Source: Chlamydiae bacterium RIFCSPLOWO2_12_FULL_45_20 (GTDB lineage: Bacteria > Chlamydiota > Chlamydiia > Chlamydiales > SM23-39). Taken from it: a DNA stretch of 64,000 nt. The stretch is taken from assembly GCA_001796285.1 (NCBI GenBank), contig MGMD01000026.1, forward strand, positions 1-64,000. The letters are read 5' to 3'. Under the pieces are notes generated by a model. The model worked only from the letters and a program-made list of their open reading frames with translations, ran no database searches and was not told the DNA's origin. Positions 17,810 to 27,363 of this stretch are shown one piece after another (within the stretch, counting starts at the first letter, position 1; each line of letters begins with the position of its first letter). Both the position numbers and the translations under genes were made by a program.

Positions 17810-18896
17810 TTTTTTTGGCCAGCTCTTCCGTATTACAACGTTTGGCGAATCTCATGGCAAAGCGATTGGTGTTGTCATAGATGGCTGCCCTGCTGGTTTA
17901 AAGATTACGGAAAGCGAGGTCAATCAAGAGCTGGCCCATCGCCAACCTGGCAAGAGCCCCTATACATCTCCCCGTGGGGAATCAGATCAGGCAGAGATTC
18001 TATCCGGAGTGTTTCGAGGGGAGACAACGGGAGCGCCCATTTCTATCTTGATTTGGAACAAGGATGCGGACTCGAGCAAATATGAATCCATTAAGAACCT
18101 GCTAAGGCCTGGCCATGCGAATTTTACCTACCTTCAAAAGTATGGAATTTTTGACTACCGTGGCGGGGGCAGATCTTCTGCAAGAGAAACAGCAGCTCGC
18201 GTGGCAGCAGGAGCCATCGCTAAAAAGCTTCTGGCCTTCTTTAAGATAGAAATCTGCGCCTTTGTTGCAGAAATTGGAGGGATAGCGATCCGAGAACCCC
18301 ACTTTGACTCCCTTGTAAAACTGAAAAAAAAGGTGTTGGCCAATCCGATCTTCTGTCCAGATGAAAAACAGGCAGAGAAAATGATGAAAGCGATCCTTGA
18401 GGCAAAAGAAGAGGGAGATTCTTTAGGAGGAATTCTCCAGGCGGCTGTAATGAACTTACCTCCCGGTCTTGGTGACCCTGTGTATGCAAAATTAGAAGCC
18501 CTTTTAGCCTCCGCTATGCTTTCTCTTCCAGCGACGAAAGGTTTTGAGATCGGTTCTGGCTTTGCGGCAGCCAGAATGAAAGGTTCTGAGCACAATGATG
18601 CGTTTGATATCGATGAAAAGGGGTGCATCACGACCAAGACAAACTGCGCTGGAGGACTTCTTGGGGGGATTTCCACTGGACTTCCACTGACTTTTAGAGT
18701 CGCCTTTAAACCCACTTCGAGCATCAAAAAAACGCAAAATACAGTGAATATAAAAGGGGAGAAAAAGTCCTTTAAGCTACCGAAAGGCTCAAGACATGAC
18801 CCTTGTGTTGCGATCCGCGCGGTACCCATTATCGAAGCGATGACAGCGTGCGTTCTTGCTGATGCCCTCTTGATGAAAAGATCGAACAAACTCTAG
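17799..18896 (+). CDS. aroC: Chorismate synthase
   Basis: AroC makes chorismate from EPSP and needs reduced FMN. The 365-residue protein contains all three family signatures: [18 protein letters not shown] at the N terminus, [14 protein letters not shown] followed by [18 protein letters not shown], and [17 protein letters not shown] near the C terminus. Start ATG 17799 lies inside aroK. The gene ends the + strand run that began with sctJ, and its 3 prime end overlaps a convergent gene by 4 bp. Confidence 0.96.
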   Translation: MASNFFGQLFRITTFGESHGKAIGVVIDGCPAGLKITESEVNQELAHRQPGKSPYTSPRGESDQAEILSGVFRGETTGAPISILIWNKDADSSKYESIKNLLRPGHANFTYLQKYGIFDYRGGGRSSARETAARVAAGAIAKKLLAFFKIEICAFVAEIGGIAIREPHFDSLVKLKKKVLANPIFCPDEKQAEKMMKAILEAKEEGDSLGGILQAAVMNLPPGLGDPVYAKLEALLASAMLSLPATKGFEIGSGFAAARMKGSEHNDAFDIDEKGCITTKTNCAGGLLGGISTGLPLTFRVAFKPTSSIKKTQNTVNIKGEKKSFKLPKGSRHDPCVAIRAVPIIEAMTACVLADALLMKRSNKL

Positions 18897-19789
18897 AGAA
18901 CCTTCTGTACCGCAATGCCAACGGGGCGCCCATCTCTTGATGGACCACTGCCGTCGATGATACTGATCTGGCCAAAACAATTTTCCCGTTTAACAGCCGC
19001 TGGTCTCGGTAATTCATCAAAGCGAGTCTCGACAAGCGTAGAGGTACGCTCTTCGTAGTTCTTATCAGATGGATTTACCCACAAAGAAAATAAAAGTCTA
19101 TCTACCAGCGGCACACCCTCAAGACGATGAGATTTAAGCATCCCTATCTGTCGACCATAATCCCAACCTAGAGCAATAGGGTTTATTCTCTGATAACTCC
19201 AGTGGCTCTCAACAGGTGTATTTCCATGTTGTTCCTGAACGGATAAACTGTAGGAAGGCAGGGAGAAGAAGAATGGAAGTCCGTTTTTCTGTTCGTACGT
19301 TTCGAGAAGCAGCATGATATTGTTCAAGGTTACGGGTACGTGAAGGTCTTTTACTGCGCTTACACCTTTTACCAGTCGGCCATTCTCCAGTCTCAATTGT
19401 AAATCTTTATTCACTGGAATCGTGATAACTGCAGGAATATACACCGCTTGAAATGTGTCCTTTTTTGTTACTCCAAAACCTCCCCAAGGGTCGGGTTCAC
19501 CCATCGCTTTAATAAGGCTACGGGGGAGGAGAAGAATTTCAGATACGACTCCCGAGAAAAGGCACCAATAAGGTTTAGCCCCCAGCCTCTTGCGATGTAC
19601 CTCATCTATCACCTTATCCTCATATATTTTACTTATCCGACTAGCGTCTCTCGCTCTTTTATTCACCTGAGCCAAAAATCCCCTATCTTTCGTTGTCAAG
19701 AAGCTTCTTATGTTACTTTGTACCTCGCGAGGCATGCGAAATAAATTCGATACAAAATCACTTGAATTCGTGGATAAGGAGACTGTCAT
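18893..19789 (-). CDS. F-box-like domain protein, candidate secreted effector
   Basis: A 298-residue protein of unknown function. Residues about 16-46 read [19 protein letters not shown] then [14 protein letters not shown], which fits the F-box pattern (LPxEvxxxIxSFLxxxDlxxLaxVNkxxRxlA). F-box proteins recruit substrates to eukaryotic SCF ubiquitin ligases. Bacteria lack SCF, but intracellular bacteria, including environmental chlamydiae, deliver F-box effectors by secretion systems. The remaining 250 residues show no repeat or domain I recognise, and there is no signal peptide, as expected for a T3SS substrate. It has its own good promoter and is convergent with aroC. Function is inferred from the F-box match only. 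Confidence 0.6.
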   Translation of the reverse strand: MTVSLSTNSSDFVSNLFRMPREVQSNIRSFLTTKDRGFLAQVNKRARDASRISKIYEDKVIDEVHRKRLGAKPYWCLFSGVVSEILLLPRSLIKAMGEPDPWGGFGVTKKDTFQAVYIPAVITIPVNKDLQLRLENGRLVKGVSAVKDLHVPVTLNNIMLLLETYEQKNGLPFFFSLPSYSLSVQEQHGNTPVESHWSYQRINPIALGWDYGRQIGMLKSHRLEGVPLVDRLLFSLWVNPSDKNYEERTSTLVETRFDELPRPAAVKRENCFGQISIIDGSGPSRDGRPVGIAVQKVL

Positions 19790-19814
19790 TATAAACCATT
19801 TGTTTCTGCGAGAG

Positions 19815-19844
19815 ATTATACATCAATTGATTCATTTCATACAA
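19815..19844 (-). promoter_or_regulatory. Sigma-70-type promoter of the F-box-like gene
   Basis: On the minus strand, TTGTAT (19839-19844) and TATAAT (19815-19820) are separated by 18 bases, about 25 bases before the start codon at 19789. This indicates transcription independent of the upstream suf genes. Confidence 0.6.
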
Positions 19845-19873
19845 ATAATAAAACACCTTGTAGAATAGGCGTT

Positions 19874-20227
19874 TTAGCGAAAATCTCCGCAGCACCACCG
19901 GTACAATTCGGGCGTCCAAAATCCAACAGTCGCCCCTGCAATTGCTCTGAGTCCAACAGATACAATCTTGACGTCGAGAGGCGCTTTGGTGCTTAAAGAT
20001 AGGCCGTATGAGGCGCCCACAAAAGCTCCTACCAGGACGGTTACTTCTTTCAAGATTGTCGGGGGGTTCCGCCATAAAGCATATACTCCAAGACCCCACA
20101 AGGATAAAGAAATGGTAGATGGCACTGTGCTCATTAACGCATGAGCTGTCGCGAGAACCGTACCGACTCCAAGAAAATAAAGCGCCCGATCTTCCTGTAG
20201 CTGTGGTTCCGGTCGTTGAATGTTCAT
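19874..20227 (-). CDS. Small predicted membrane protein
   Basis: A 117-residue protein with about three hydrophobic segments: ALYFLGVGTVLATAHALM, STISLSLWGLGVYALW, and the pair VTVLVGAFVGASYGLSLS and VGLRAIAGATVGFW. There is no recognisable family. The start is well supported by AGGAGA 8 bases before the ATG. It begins 11 bp after the sufS stop on the same strand, so it may be the last gene of the suf transcript. A 84-bp gap, carrying the promoter of the F-box-like gene, follows. Confidence 0.65.
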   Translation of the reverse strand: MNIQRPEPQLQEDRALYFLGVGTVLATAHALMSTVPSTISLSLWGLGVYALWRNPPTILKEVTVLVGAFVGASYGLSLSTKAPLDVKIVSVGLRAIAGATVGFWTPELYRWCCGDFR

Positions 20228-20238
20228 AAAATGATCTC

Positions 20239-21399
20239 CTATCGCAATTTTTTTACAATTCTATCTATTTCATCAGCAAAAAGATCCACTTCGCTAATCG
20301 TGTTATACACGCCAAAAGAGGCTCTTGCAGCATGCGTTAAACCAAACTTGGCTAAAAGAGGCTGTGCGCATAAATGCCCTGAGCGGATGGCTATATTCTT
20401 TACATCCAGAAGCGTCGCAAGGTCGAGTGGATGAACTCCCTCAATATGAAAGGTGATAACGGGGCCTTTTTCTCTAGCCTTTCCAAGAATTTTTAAGTGG
20501 GAAATTGCGTTCAGCCTTTCTGTACAATGCTTCAAAAGAACCCCAAAACTCCGGTTTCTTTGCACAAATTCTAATGCCGGTTTGAGAGCAATGACAGACG
20601 CGATGATGGGAGTGCCTGCTTCAAAGCGAAGCGGTGGCTTCTGGTAGGTTGTTGCCCCGTACGTCACCTGATCAATCATATCCCCCCCCCCATCAATAGG
20701 AGGCATCTCTTCTAACAGTTCTTTTTTGCCAAACAGCACGCCCACTCCCGTAGGACCATAACACTTATGCCCAGAAAAGGCGTAGAAGTCGACATCGAGC
20801 CGCCGTACGTCGATAGGAATGTGAGGCGCTGCCTGCGCCCCGTCCACAACAATGACTGCGCCGTATCTATGCGCCTCTTCAGCGATTTCTTGAATGGGAT
20901 TAATGGTCCCTGTAACGTTCGAGATATGGACAACTGCGACAATCTTTGTTCTTGGACGAATAGTGCCTTCCCACTCAAGAACCCCCTGCTCATTCATAGG
21001 AATATAGCGCAAAATAGCCCCTGTTTTTTTCGCAAGGATTTGCCAAGGAACTAAATTAGAATGGTGCTCCATTTCAGAAATGAGAATTTCATCCCCTTCC
21101 TGAAGATGCGTTCGACCATAGCTCTTGGCCACAAGGTTGATCCCATCCGTCGTACCACGCGTAAAGACAATCTCATCCCAATCGGCATTGAGAAAACGCG
21201 CCGCAGCCTCTCTTGCATCGTGGTAAGCCTGCCCAGCATGAACCGCATGCCGATAGATCGCTCGATGAACCGTCGCATACTCTTCAGAATAAAATTTCGT
21301 TAACGCGTCGATGACACAACGCGGTTTTTGCGCTGTAGCCGCACTATCTAAATAAATGAGCTCGGGATGCGCTTGGAAAATCGGAAATTCCTCACGCAT
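20239..21399 (-). CDS. sufS: Cysteine desulfurase SufS
   Basis: A 386-residue group II cysteine desulfurase that takes sulfur from cysteine using PLP and passes it to the SUF scaffold. Visible are LDSAATAQKP at the N terminus, EMEHHSNLVPW, the PLP lysine in FSGHKCYGPTGVGVL (about 220), the Arg-containing FEAGTP, and the catalytic cysteine in IRSGHLCAQPLL near residue 360. The length and order match SufS rather than IscS. It overlaps sufD by 8 bp and is the last of sufB-C-D-S. No sufE or sufU is in the window. Confidence 0.94.
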   Translation of the reverse strand: MREEFPIFQAHPELIYLDSAATAQKPRCVIDALTKFYSEEYATVHRAIYRHAVHAGQAYHDAREAAARFLNADWDEIVFTRGTTDGINLVAKSYGRTHLQEGDEILISEMEHHSNLVPWQILAKKTGAILRYIPMNEQGVLEWEGTIRPRTKIVAVVHISNVTGTINPIQEIAEEAHRYGAVIVVDGAQAAPHIPIDVRRLDVDFYAFSGHKCYGPTGVGVLFGKKELLEEMPPIDGGGDMIDQVTYGATTYQKPPLRFEAGTPIIASVIALKPALEFVQRNRSFGVLLKHCTERLNAISHLKILGKAREKGPVITFHIEGVHPLDLATLLDVKNIAIRSGHLCAQPLLAKFGLTHAARASFGVYNTISEVDLFADEIDRIVKKLR

Positions 21400-22510
21400 G
21401 ATCCAAGATCTCCTGACAAAATCCCCGAATCAACCAATCTGTAGCCATTGCCTGTGAAAGCCCCCGAGTACGTAGATAAAACAGCTGCTCCTCGTTCAGC
21501 CCCCCCACAGTTGCCCCGTGCGATGCTTTGACATCGTCTGCAAAAATTTCTAGGTTTGGTTTTGCGTGAGCCGCCGCATCGTCGCTTAAAACCATATTAT
21601 TATTGAGCTGATAAGCTTCCGTTTTTTGGGCTTCTGAATGCACATAAATTTTTCCCTCAAAAGAAAAACGTGAGCTCTCTTTTAAAACGCTTTTAAAATG
21701 CTGACGAGATTTAGTTCTGGGAGCGATGTGCTCCACAAGCGCATGAAAATGCGTCTGAGTATTCCCCCCAACCTCAGCAAGGCCGTAAAGCTCTGCCTCC
21801 GCTTCTTCCTCAGCTAGTTCTACTTTTAAAGAAGTCCTAAACAGTTTTCCCAAGGAGACCGTTGTAAGTTTAGAGCTCTTTTTAAGAAGGGCACGGACGG
21901 CAACAAAATCCCCCTCACTTCTATCCACCCATTTCATCGTCGCATCTTGATCTAAAACACAATCCAGAAAAGCATTGCTAAATTCGCTTTTTCCTTGAGA
22001 GATTTGTTCCAACTCAAGACGTGCCCCCCTTCCCAAATAAATGTGAAGCCGGGGGCTGGCCATTCCATCTTGAGTCAACACATGGACAATTTGTAAAGCA
22101 GCTTTACATTTGGGGGGCACGTACAAAAAAGCACCCGACCCTTGAAAGGCCCCGTTTAAAGCAGCAAAAGGATCCATCTCTTCTTGAATCACTTTTTGCA
22201 TACGGCTCTGAAGAAAAAGTCCATAAGACTTCATCGCCTTCTCAATCGGCAAGACAATAAGTGGGCCAGGGATCGTCGACGACGCCTCATCAAAAAAACC
22301 ATCGACAAAGACCAGTCCTTCTTCAGATTTTTGGGAGACCCGTTTCTGAGAAGCTGGTTTGGGATAGCAAAACTCTTTCCGAACATACTGAAAAGCTTCT
22401 TGTTTGGAACGAGGAAGTCCAATCTGTTCAAAGCGATCCCAAGCTTTTTTACGAGTGTGGATCAGCGGATCTTTAAGATCAAAACATTCAGCCCAGTGAG
22501 TATCAAGCAT
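21392..22510 (-). CDS. sufD: Fe-S assembly scaffold subunit SufD
   Basis: A 372-residue SufBD-family protein. The family core is a right-handed beta-helix, with the conserved C-terminal section NNMVLSDDAAAHAKPNLEIF (about 300), DDVKASHGATVGGLNEEQLFYL and a final helical domain. SufD pairs with SufB on the SufC ATPase dimer to build [4Fe-4S] clusters. The N-terminal half is divergent, as usual in SufD. It overlaps sufC by 8 bp and sufS by 8 bp. Confidence 0.92.
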   Translation of the reverse strand: MLDTHWAECFDLKDPLIHTRKKAWDRFEQIGLPRSKQEAFQYVRKEFCYPKPASQKRVSQKSEEGLVFVDGFFDEASSTIPGPLIVLPIEKAMKSYGLFLQSRMQKVIQEEMDPFAALNGAFQGSGAFLYVPPKCKAALQIVHVLTQDGMASPRLHIYLGRGARLELEQISQGKSEFSNAFLDCVLDQDATMKWVDRSEGDFVAVRALLKKSSKLTTVSLGKLFRTSLKVELAEEEAEAELYGLAEVGGNTQTHFHALVEHIAPRTKSRQHFKSVLKESSRFSFEGKIYVHSEAQKTEAYQLNNNMVLSDDAAAHAKPNLEIFADDVKASHGATVGGLNEEQLFYLRTRGLSQAMATDWLIRGFCQEILDHA

Positions 22511-23195
22511 ATCCCTTCTCTTCTAAAATAGCAGCGAGTTCTGCCCCTCCCGTCTGAATTATTCTCCCCTCTCTCATTACATGGATGTAGTCCGGGGATA
22601 TATAGTCTAACAGCCTTTGGTAGTGAGTGATCAGAAGAAGTGCGTTCTCCGGGGTTCGCATCGCATTCACGCCCTCGGCTACAATACGCATAGCATCGAT
22701 GTCTAAGCCAGAGTCCGTTTCATCCAAAATGGCAAGATCAGGCTGAAAAAGAGACATTTGTAAGATTTCATTTCGTTTTTTCTCTCCTCCAGAAAAACCT
22801 TCATTGATACTGCGGTCCAAAAATTCTTTGCGAATTTTTAACGCTTCCATGCTCTTTTCGATATTTCCTTGTTTCCCCAAAGCCTTCATCGCGTCTTCCA
22901 AAAATTGCCGATTCGTCACGCCAGGAATCTCGATCGGATACTGAAAACTCATAAAAAGCCCGAGACAGGCCCGCTCTTCTGGCTCTAGCTCGAGAAGGTT
23001 TTGCCCTTTAAACCACACTTCGCCGCCAGTCACTTCATAAGCGGGATGACCTGCCAGGATATTGGCAAGTGTCGATTTCCCTGCGCCATTAGGCCCCATT
23101 AGAACATGTACTTTGCCTTTGCGAATAATGAGGTTGAGCCCATTTAAAATAGGCGATCCCTTTACAGATGCAGAGAGATCGATGATTTCCAACAT
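22503..23195 (-). CDS. sufC: Fe-S assembly ATPase SufC
   Basis: A 230-residue ABC-type ATPase that energises the SufBCD scaffold. Walker A is GPNGAGKSTLANIL (about 36), the Q-loop is MSFQYPIEIPG, the signature is FSGGEKKRNEI, and Walker B is PDLAILDETDSGLDIDA. The SGLDIDA D-loop is typical of SufC. The gene starts one base after sufB ends. Confidence 0.96.
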   Translation of the reverse strand: MLEIIDLSASVKGSPILNGLNLIIRKGKVHVLMGPNGAGKSTLANILAGHPAYEVTGGEVWFKGQNLLELEPEERACLGLFMSFQYPIEIPGVTNRQFLEDAMKALGKQGNIEKSMEALKIRKEFLDRSINEGFSGGEKKRNEILQMSLFQPDLAILDETDSGLDIDAMRIVAEGVNAMRTPENALLLITHYQRLLDYISPDYIHVMREGRIIQTGGAELAAILEEKGYA

Positions 23196-23196
23196 A

Positions 23197-24624
23197 TTAG
23201 CCCACTGAATTTTCTAATTTTAATGAGAGTAGTTTTTGCGCCTCTTGCGCAAATTCCAAAGGAAGCTCTTTGATTACATCCTTGCAAAACCCATTGACGA
23301 TTAAGGAGATCGCATCCTCTTTCGAGATCCCTCTGGTTTGAAGATAAAAAATCTGCTCCTCATTCATCCTCGATGTCGAAGCCTCATGCTCGATGGTCGC
23401 CGTACAGTTACCTGCTTCAATGTATGGGAAGGTATTCGCAGAGCAGCGGTTCCCAACCAACATCGAGTCGCACTGCGTGTAGTTTCTGGCATGTTTTGCC
23501 TTGGGGATCATCTTGACAAGGCCACGATAGCTATTATGGGATTCATCCGCTGCAATGCCCTTCGAAAGGATCGTTGATTTGGTCCCCTCTCCTATATGAA
23601 TCATCTTGGTACCGGTATCTGCCTGCATCTTTCCATTCGTCAAAGCCACTGAGTAGAACTCGCCTACGCTCCGATCTCCTTTTAAAATACAGCTTGGATA
23701 CTTCCATGTGATCGCAGCACCCACCTCTACCTGAGTCCAAGAAATTTTGGCCTCCGTATGTGCAAGCCCCCGCTTGGTCACAAAGTTATAAATCCCCCCC
23801 TTGCCCGTCTTAGGATCTCCTGCATACCAGTTTTGAACGGTAGAGTACTTGATTTCAGATCGGTCCATGGCGATCAGTTCCACAACGGCAGCATGAAGCT
23901 GGTTCGTATTATAAGCCGGGGCCGTGCACCCCTCTAAGTAACTGACAAACGAGCCCTCTTCTGCGAGGATCAGTGTTCGCTCGAATTGACCCGTCTCTTT
24001 TTCATTGATTCTGAAGTAAGTAGAAAGCTCAATGGGACACTTCACTCCTTTGGGCACATAGACAAAAGATCCGTCGGAAAAAACTGCAGAATTCAGTGCT
24101 GCAAAAAAATTATCGCCAATCGGCACAACCGTTCCTAAGTACTTTTCCACTAACTCCGGGTACTTCTTCACAGCTTCTGACATCGAACACAAGACAACTC
24201 CGGCCTCCTGAAGGGTCTTCTGAAACGTCGTCCCCAGGGAAACAGAATCAAAGACAATGTCGACAGCGACATTGGTCAGTCGTTTTTGCTCTTCTAATGG
24301 AATCCCCAATTTCTCAAAAGTTCTTAAAATTTCAGGATCGACCTGGTCTAGACTCTCGAGCTTAGGTTTGCCCTTTGGCTCGGCATAGTAAGACATTTCT
24401 TGATAATTGATTGGGGGATAGTCGACGTTAGGCCATGTCGGCTCCTCCATCTCCTGCCACTTGTGAAAAGCTTTCAGTCTAAATTTTAACAAAAACTCAG
24501 GTTCTTCCTTGCGGGCAGAAATGGCGCGAATCGTCTCTTCGCTTAACCCCTTAGGAAAAACTTCTGACTCTATATTAGTGACAAAGCCATACTTGTAATC
24601 TGTACTCATAAGAATAGGGGCCAT
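23197..24624 (-). CDS. sufB: Fe-S assembly scaffold protein SufB
   Basis: A 475-residue scaffold on which Fe-S clusters are assembled. Conserved blocks include [18 protein letters not shown], the long beta-helix segment with [20 protein letters not shown], the cysteine-bearing [19 protein letters not shown] (about 400; family scaffold cysteine), and [20 protein letters not shown] at the C terminus. It is the first gene of the suf operon and diverges from the small gene at 24717. Confidence 0.95.
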   Translation of the reverse strand: MAPILMSTDYKYGFVTNIESEVFPKGLSEETIRAISARKEEPEFLLKFRLKAFHKWQEMEEPTWPNVDYPPINYQEMSYYAEPKGKPKLESLDQVDPEILRTFEKLGIPLEEQKRLTNVAVDIVFDSVSLGTTFQKTLQEAGVVLCSMSEAVKKYPELVEKYLGTVVPIGDNFFAALNSAVFSDGSFVYVPKGVKCPIELSTYFRINEKETGQFERTLILAEEGSFVSYLEGCTAPAYNTNQLHAAVVELIAMDRSEIKYSTVQNWYAGDPKTGKGGIYNFVTKRGLAHTEAKISWTQVEVGAAITWKYPSCILKGDRSVGEFYSVALTNGKMQADTGTKMIHIGEGTKSTILSKGIAADESHNSYRGLVKMIPKAKHARNYTQCDSMLVGNRCSANTFPYIEAGNCTATIEHEASTSRMNEEQIFYLQTRGISKEDAISLIVNGFCKDVIKELPLEFAQEAQKLLSLKLENSVG

Positions 24625-24669
24625 GTTACTCGACCACCCTTTTCAGCGTCAACCAATTAAGAAGAGAAT

Positions 24670-24698
24670 TTGTTTATTACAAAAATAAATAATATAAT
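24670..24698 (+). promoter_or_regulatory. Sigma-70-type promoter for the 24717 gene
   Basis: TTGTTT (24670-24675), a 17-base spacer, and a perfect TATAAT (24693-24698), followed by AAGGA upstream of the ATG at 24717. It lies in the 92-bp divergent gap between sufB and the small hypothetical gene. Confidence 0.65.
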
Positions 24699-24716
24699 TG
24701 AGAATGAAGGACCTTT

Positions 24717-25022
24717 ATGAATAAACACCCTGCCTTAGAGATCCCCATTCGATCTAAATTGGCCATGCTGCGTCATATTGTTCAAATCATTTGCTATCTT
24801 CAGGCAGGAAAACGGGGGCTAGCTGATCCCCTGATTGATGACCTGAAAATCCGTTCTTTATTCTTAGATGAGAAGATTCAGGCAGATGTGCTCATGTTTT
24901 CAGAACAGATCCATTTTCAGTATGCCTATGATCCTGATCATAATGTGACTCCAGAAGTAGGCAAGGCGGCAGATCAGCTGATGGAGGATTTAGGTTTTTT
25001 TTTAAAGGGTGGAACCATCTGA
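24717..25022 (+). CDS. Hypothetical small soluble protein
   Basis: A 101-residue acidic protein (for example VTPEVGKAADQLMEDLGFF at its C terminus) with no signal peptide or membrane helix. I recognise no family. It is well supported as a gene by a clean promoter with 17-base spacing and an AAGGA ribosome site. It ends one base before the convergent rfbB stop, leaving no room for a classical terminator. Confidence 0.7.
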   Translation: MNKHPALEIPIRSKLAMLRHIVQIICYLQAGKRGLADPLIDDLKIRSLFLDEKIQADVLMFSEQIHFQYAYDPDHNVTPEVGKAADQLMEDLGFFLKGGTI

Positions 25023-26000
25023 TTAAGGATCATGTTCGACATACCAGCGAATCGTTTTTATTAAACCATTTTTTAGAGAAGTTTTTGGTTTCCAATACAG
25101 CTCTTTCTCCATCTTTGTCGTATCGATTGCATAGCGAAAATCGTGACCCGGCCGATCTTGGATACAACGGATGAGGGAAGTATAGTCGCCAGGTCTTTCC
25201 TTATTGAGAAGCTCCAGTATCACGTGGAGCAAATCGAGATTGGAAATTTCTGATTTTCCTCCGATATCATAGGTTTGCCCAACTTTTCCCTTTTGCAGGA
25301 TACACCACAAAGCTGCCGCATGATCATCGACATAGAGCCAATCGCGGATATGGGTTCCTCGTCCGTAAATGGGAAGCGGTTTTCGTTTTAAAGAGTTTAG
25401 GATCATCAGAGGGATAAACTTTTCCGGATATTGGCATGGCCCGTAGTTGTTCGAAGAATGGGAAAGAGTGGTGGAAATTCCGTAGGTATTGGCAAAGGAA
25501 CGAACGATATGATCTGAGGAGGCTTTGGAAGCAGCGTAAGGTGAATTGGGACGGTAATTAGACCGCTCAGTAAAAGTTCCACTTTCTCCTAAAGAGCCAT
25601 AGACTTCATCTGTGGAGATGTGGTGAAAGTGGACATGAGGATACTTTCTTACCCCTTCCAGAAGGGCTAATGTGCCAAGCACATTGGTTTCAAAAAAGGG
25701 AAATGCGTGATCAATACTTCGATCAACATGGCTTTCTGCCGCAAAATGAACGATGGTATCAATTTCGTGCTCAAGAATGAGCGACTCTACGAGCGTTTGG
25801 TTCCGGATATCTCCTTGCACAAATCGGTATCGCGGATGATTCTGAAACCCCCGCAAGTTTTCGAGATTTCCTGCATAAGTCAACGCATCATAATTGAGAA
25901 TTTTTCCGTTGAATTCTTTCGTCTTCAGAAGATATCGAATCAATGCGGAGCCGATAAAGCCCGCTCCACCTGTTACAAGTAGACTGGAAGTTGGGCGCAT
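25023..26000 (-). CDS. rfbB: dTDP-glucose 4,6-dehydratase
   Basis: A 325-residue extended SDR enzyme that converts dTDP-glucose to dTDP-4-keto-6-deoxyglucose. The NAD-binding VTGGAGFIGSALIRYL is at the N terminus. The active site shows HISTDEVYGSLGESGTF with the Thr-Asp-Glu dehydration triad, then the SPYAASKASSDHIV YxxxK pair. SHSSNNYGPCQYPEKFIPL and RDWLYVDDHAAALW are further family blocks. It overlaps rfbD by 28 bp. The product feeds RfbC and RfbD; the thymidylyltransferase RfbA is not in the window. Confidence 0.95.
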   Translation of the reverse strand: MRPTSSLLVTGGAGFIGSALIRYLLKTKEFNGKILNYDALTYAGNLENLRGFQNHPRYRFVQGDIRNQTLVESLILEHEIDTIVHFAAESHVDRSIDHAFPFFETNVLGTLALLEGVRKYPHVHFHHISTDEVYGSLGESGTFTERSNYRPNSPYAASKASSDHIVRSFANTYGISTTLSHSSNNYGPCQYPEKFIPLMILNSLKRKPLPIYGRGTHIRDWLYVDDHAAALWCILQKGKVGQTYDIGGKSEISNLDLLHVILELLNKERPGDYTSLIRCIQDRPGHDFRYAIDTTKMEKELYWKPKTSLKNGLIKTIRWYVEHDP

Positions 26001-26821
26001 AAAAAATCCCTTAAAGCCTCTCTCCAGTGGCGAATTTTTACATAAGGTTCAATTTTTTCTGTATCAAAAGCCGAGTATTCAGGCCTTGGACAGGGTGTGG
26101 GAAACGCAGCCCCCGGCACGGGGATTACCGCTTCTGTGAGAATAGGATAGCCCATGAAAAAAGCTTCCTCACGCATGGCGAGGCCAAATTCATATCGAGT
26201 CGCCACTCCTGCATTAGCATATTGATAAAGCCCTGTATGATGCAACATTTTGAGAATCGCCTTAGCCAGATCTGGCGCGTAGGTAAACCTCCCCCATTGA
26301 TCATCTGTCAGCCGAACCTCTTTTTGAGATAAAAGCAGTTTTAAGAGTTTTGATACAAAATTTTTCCCCTTGGCGCCAAAAAGCCACGACGTTCGGATCA
26401 CGCACATAGAGTGAGCTAGAACGTTTTCTTCCCCTCTAAGCTTGGTCCATCCATAATAATTGCAGGGGTTAACCCTATCTTGTTCCGTCAAAAGGCGCCT
26501 AGAAGTTCCTGGGAAGACATAATCGGTAGATATGTGAATAAGCTTGGCTCCCATTTGGCAGGCTAGCTGAGCGAGATTCTTAGGTCCCTCTGCATTAGCG
26601 CGATAAGCTTCTTCTTTCATCAATTCAGCTTTATCAACTTCAGAAAAGGCAGCGCAATTCACAATATGGGTAATCCCTGGATGCTGCTCAGCAAATGGGA
26701 ATACTTTTTCCCGGTCGGCCACATCGACCTCTCTTCCAGTGTGAAGAACCGGCAAACTTCCGTTGCATTCATGAACAAGCGCTGAACCTAAAAGACCTTT
26801 ACCTGTAATCCACAGTAACAC
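25973..26821 (-). CDS. rfbD: dTDP-4-dehydrorhamnose reductase
   Basis: A 282-residue SDR enzyme that makes dTDP-L-rhamnose from dTDP-4-keto-L-rhamnose. Features are the N-terminal WITGKGLLGSALV nucleotide fold, VNCAAFSEVDKAE, HISTDYVFPGTS and the catalytic NYYGWTKLRGEE (Tyr and Lys). VIRTSWLFGAKGKNFV is also typical. It overlaps rfbC by 23 bp and rfbB by 28 bp, so the three genes are probably translated together. Confidence 0.93.
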   Translation of the reverse strand: MLLWITGKGLLGSALVHECNGSLPVLHTGREVDVADREKVFPFAEQHPGITHIVNCAAFSEVDKAELMKEEAYRANAEGPKNLAQLACQMGAKLIHISTDYVFPGTSRRLLTEQDRVNPCNYYGWTKLRGEENVLAHSMCVIRTSWLFGAKGKNFVSKLLKLLLSQKEVRLTDDQWGRFTYAPDLAKAILKMLHHTGLYQYANAGVATRYEFGLAMREEAFFMGYPILTEAVIPVPGAAFPTPCPRPEYSAFDTEKIEPYVKIRHWREALRDFLCAQLPVYL

Positions 26822-27344
26822 GGTTCACCTCCCTCAAAAATGGACTAGTTTGATCGCGAAAGGAAAGAATAGGTTGATCAACCGGCCAACGAATGTTTAA
26901 GTCAGGGTCGTTCCAGCGAATAGACGCTTCCGTTTCTGGGTTGTAGTAATCGCTGACTTTATAATGAACACGAGCCCAGTTGCTAAGAACGCAGAAGCCG
27001 TGAGCAAACCCTTTGGGAATAAAAAGCTGTTTTCCATCCTTTAATACGACTGCCTTCCACGAAAGATATGTCTCAGAAAAAGGACGAAGATCCACGGCCA
27101 CATCCCAAATTTCTCCCTCGATACAAGAAACAAGCTTATCCTGACCTGGGGAAGACTGAAAATGCAACCCCCGAAGGGTGCCTTGCTTAGAGAGAGATTG
27201 ATTATCTTGCACAAAGGTGACGTCGATCCCCTGAGCTCTAAAAAAAGAATCTCGGTAAGACTCAAAAAAAATTCCCCTTGCATCTTCGAAAAGGCGCGGG
27301 GTAATGAGTTTCAGCCCCTTCAGCTCTAAATCCAATATTTGCAT
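26799..27344 (-). CDS. rfbC: dTDP-4-dehydrorhamnose 3,5-epimerase
   Basis: A 181-residue cupin-fold epimerase of the RmlC family. Signatures are ARGIFFESYRDSFF, FVQDNQSLSKQGTLRGLHFQ (ending with the catalytic His), AVDLRPFSETYLSW, and FIPKGFAHGFCVLS. It acts between RfbB and RfbD in dTDP-rhamnose synthesis. It starts 19 bp after the PgeF-like gene on the same strand, suggesting a four-gene operon. Confidence 0.93.
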   Translation of the reverse strand: MQILDLELKGLKLITPRLFEDARGIFFESYRDSFFRAQGIDVTFVQDNQSLSKQGTLRGLHFQSSPGQDKLVSCIEGEIWDVAVDLRPFSETYLSWKAVVLKDGKQLFIPKGFAHGFCVLSNWARVHYKVSDYYNPETEASIRWNDPDLNIRWPVDQPILSFRDQTSPFLREVNRVTVDYR

Positions 27345-27363
27345 CGGAGCTATTTTTCAGGAA

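Noticed and set aside
18155-18889. A 244-codon frame antisense to aroC
   Set aside because: Overlaps a highly conserved enzyme gene completely; no independent support.
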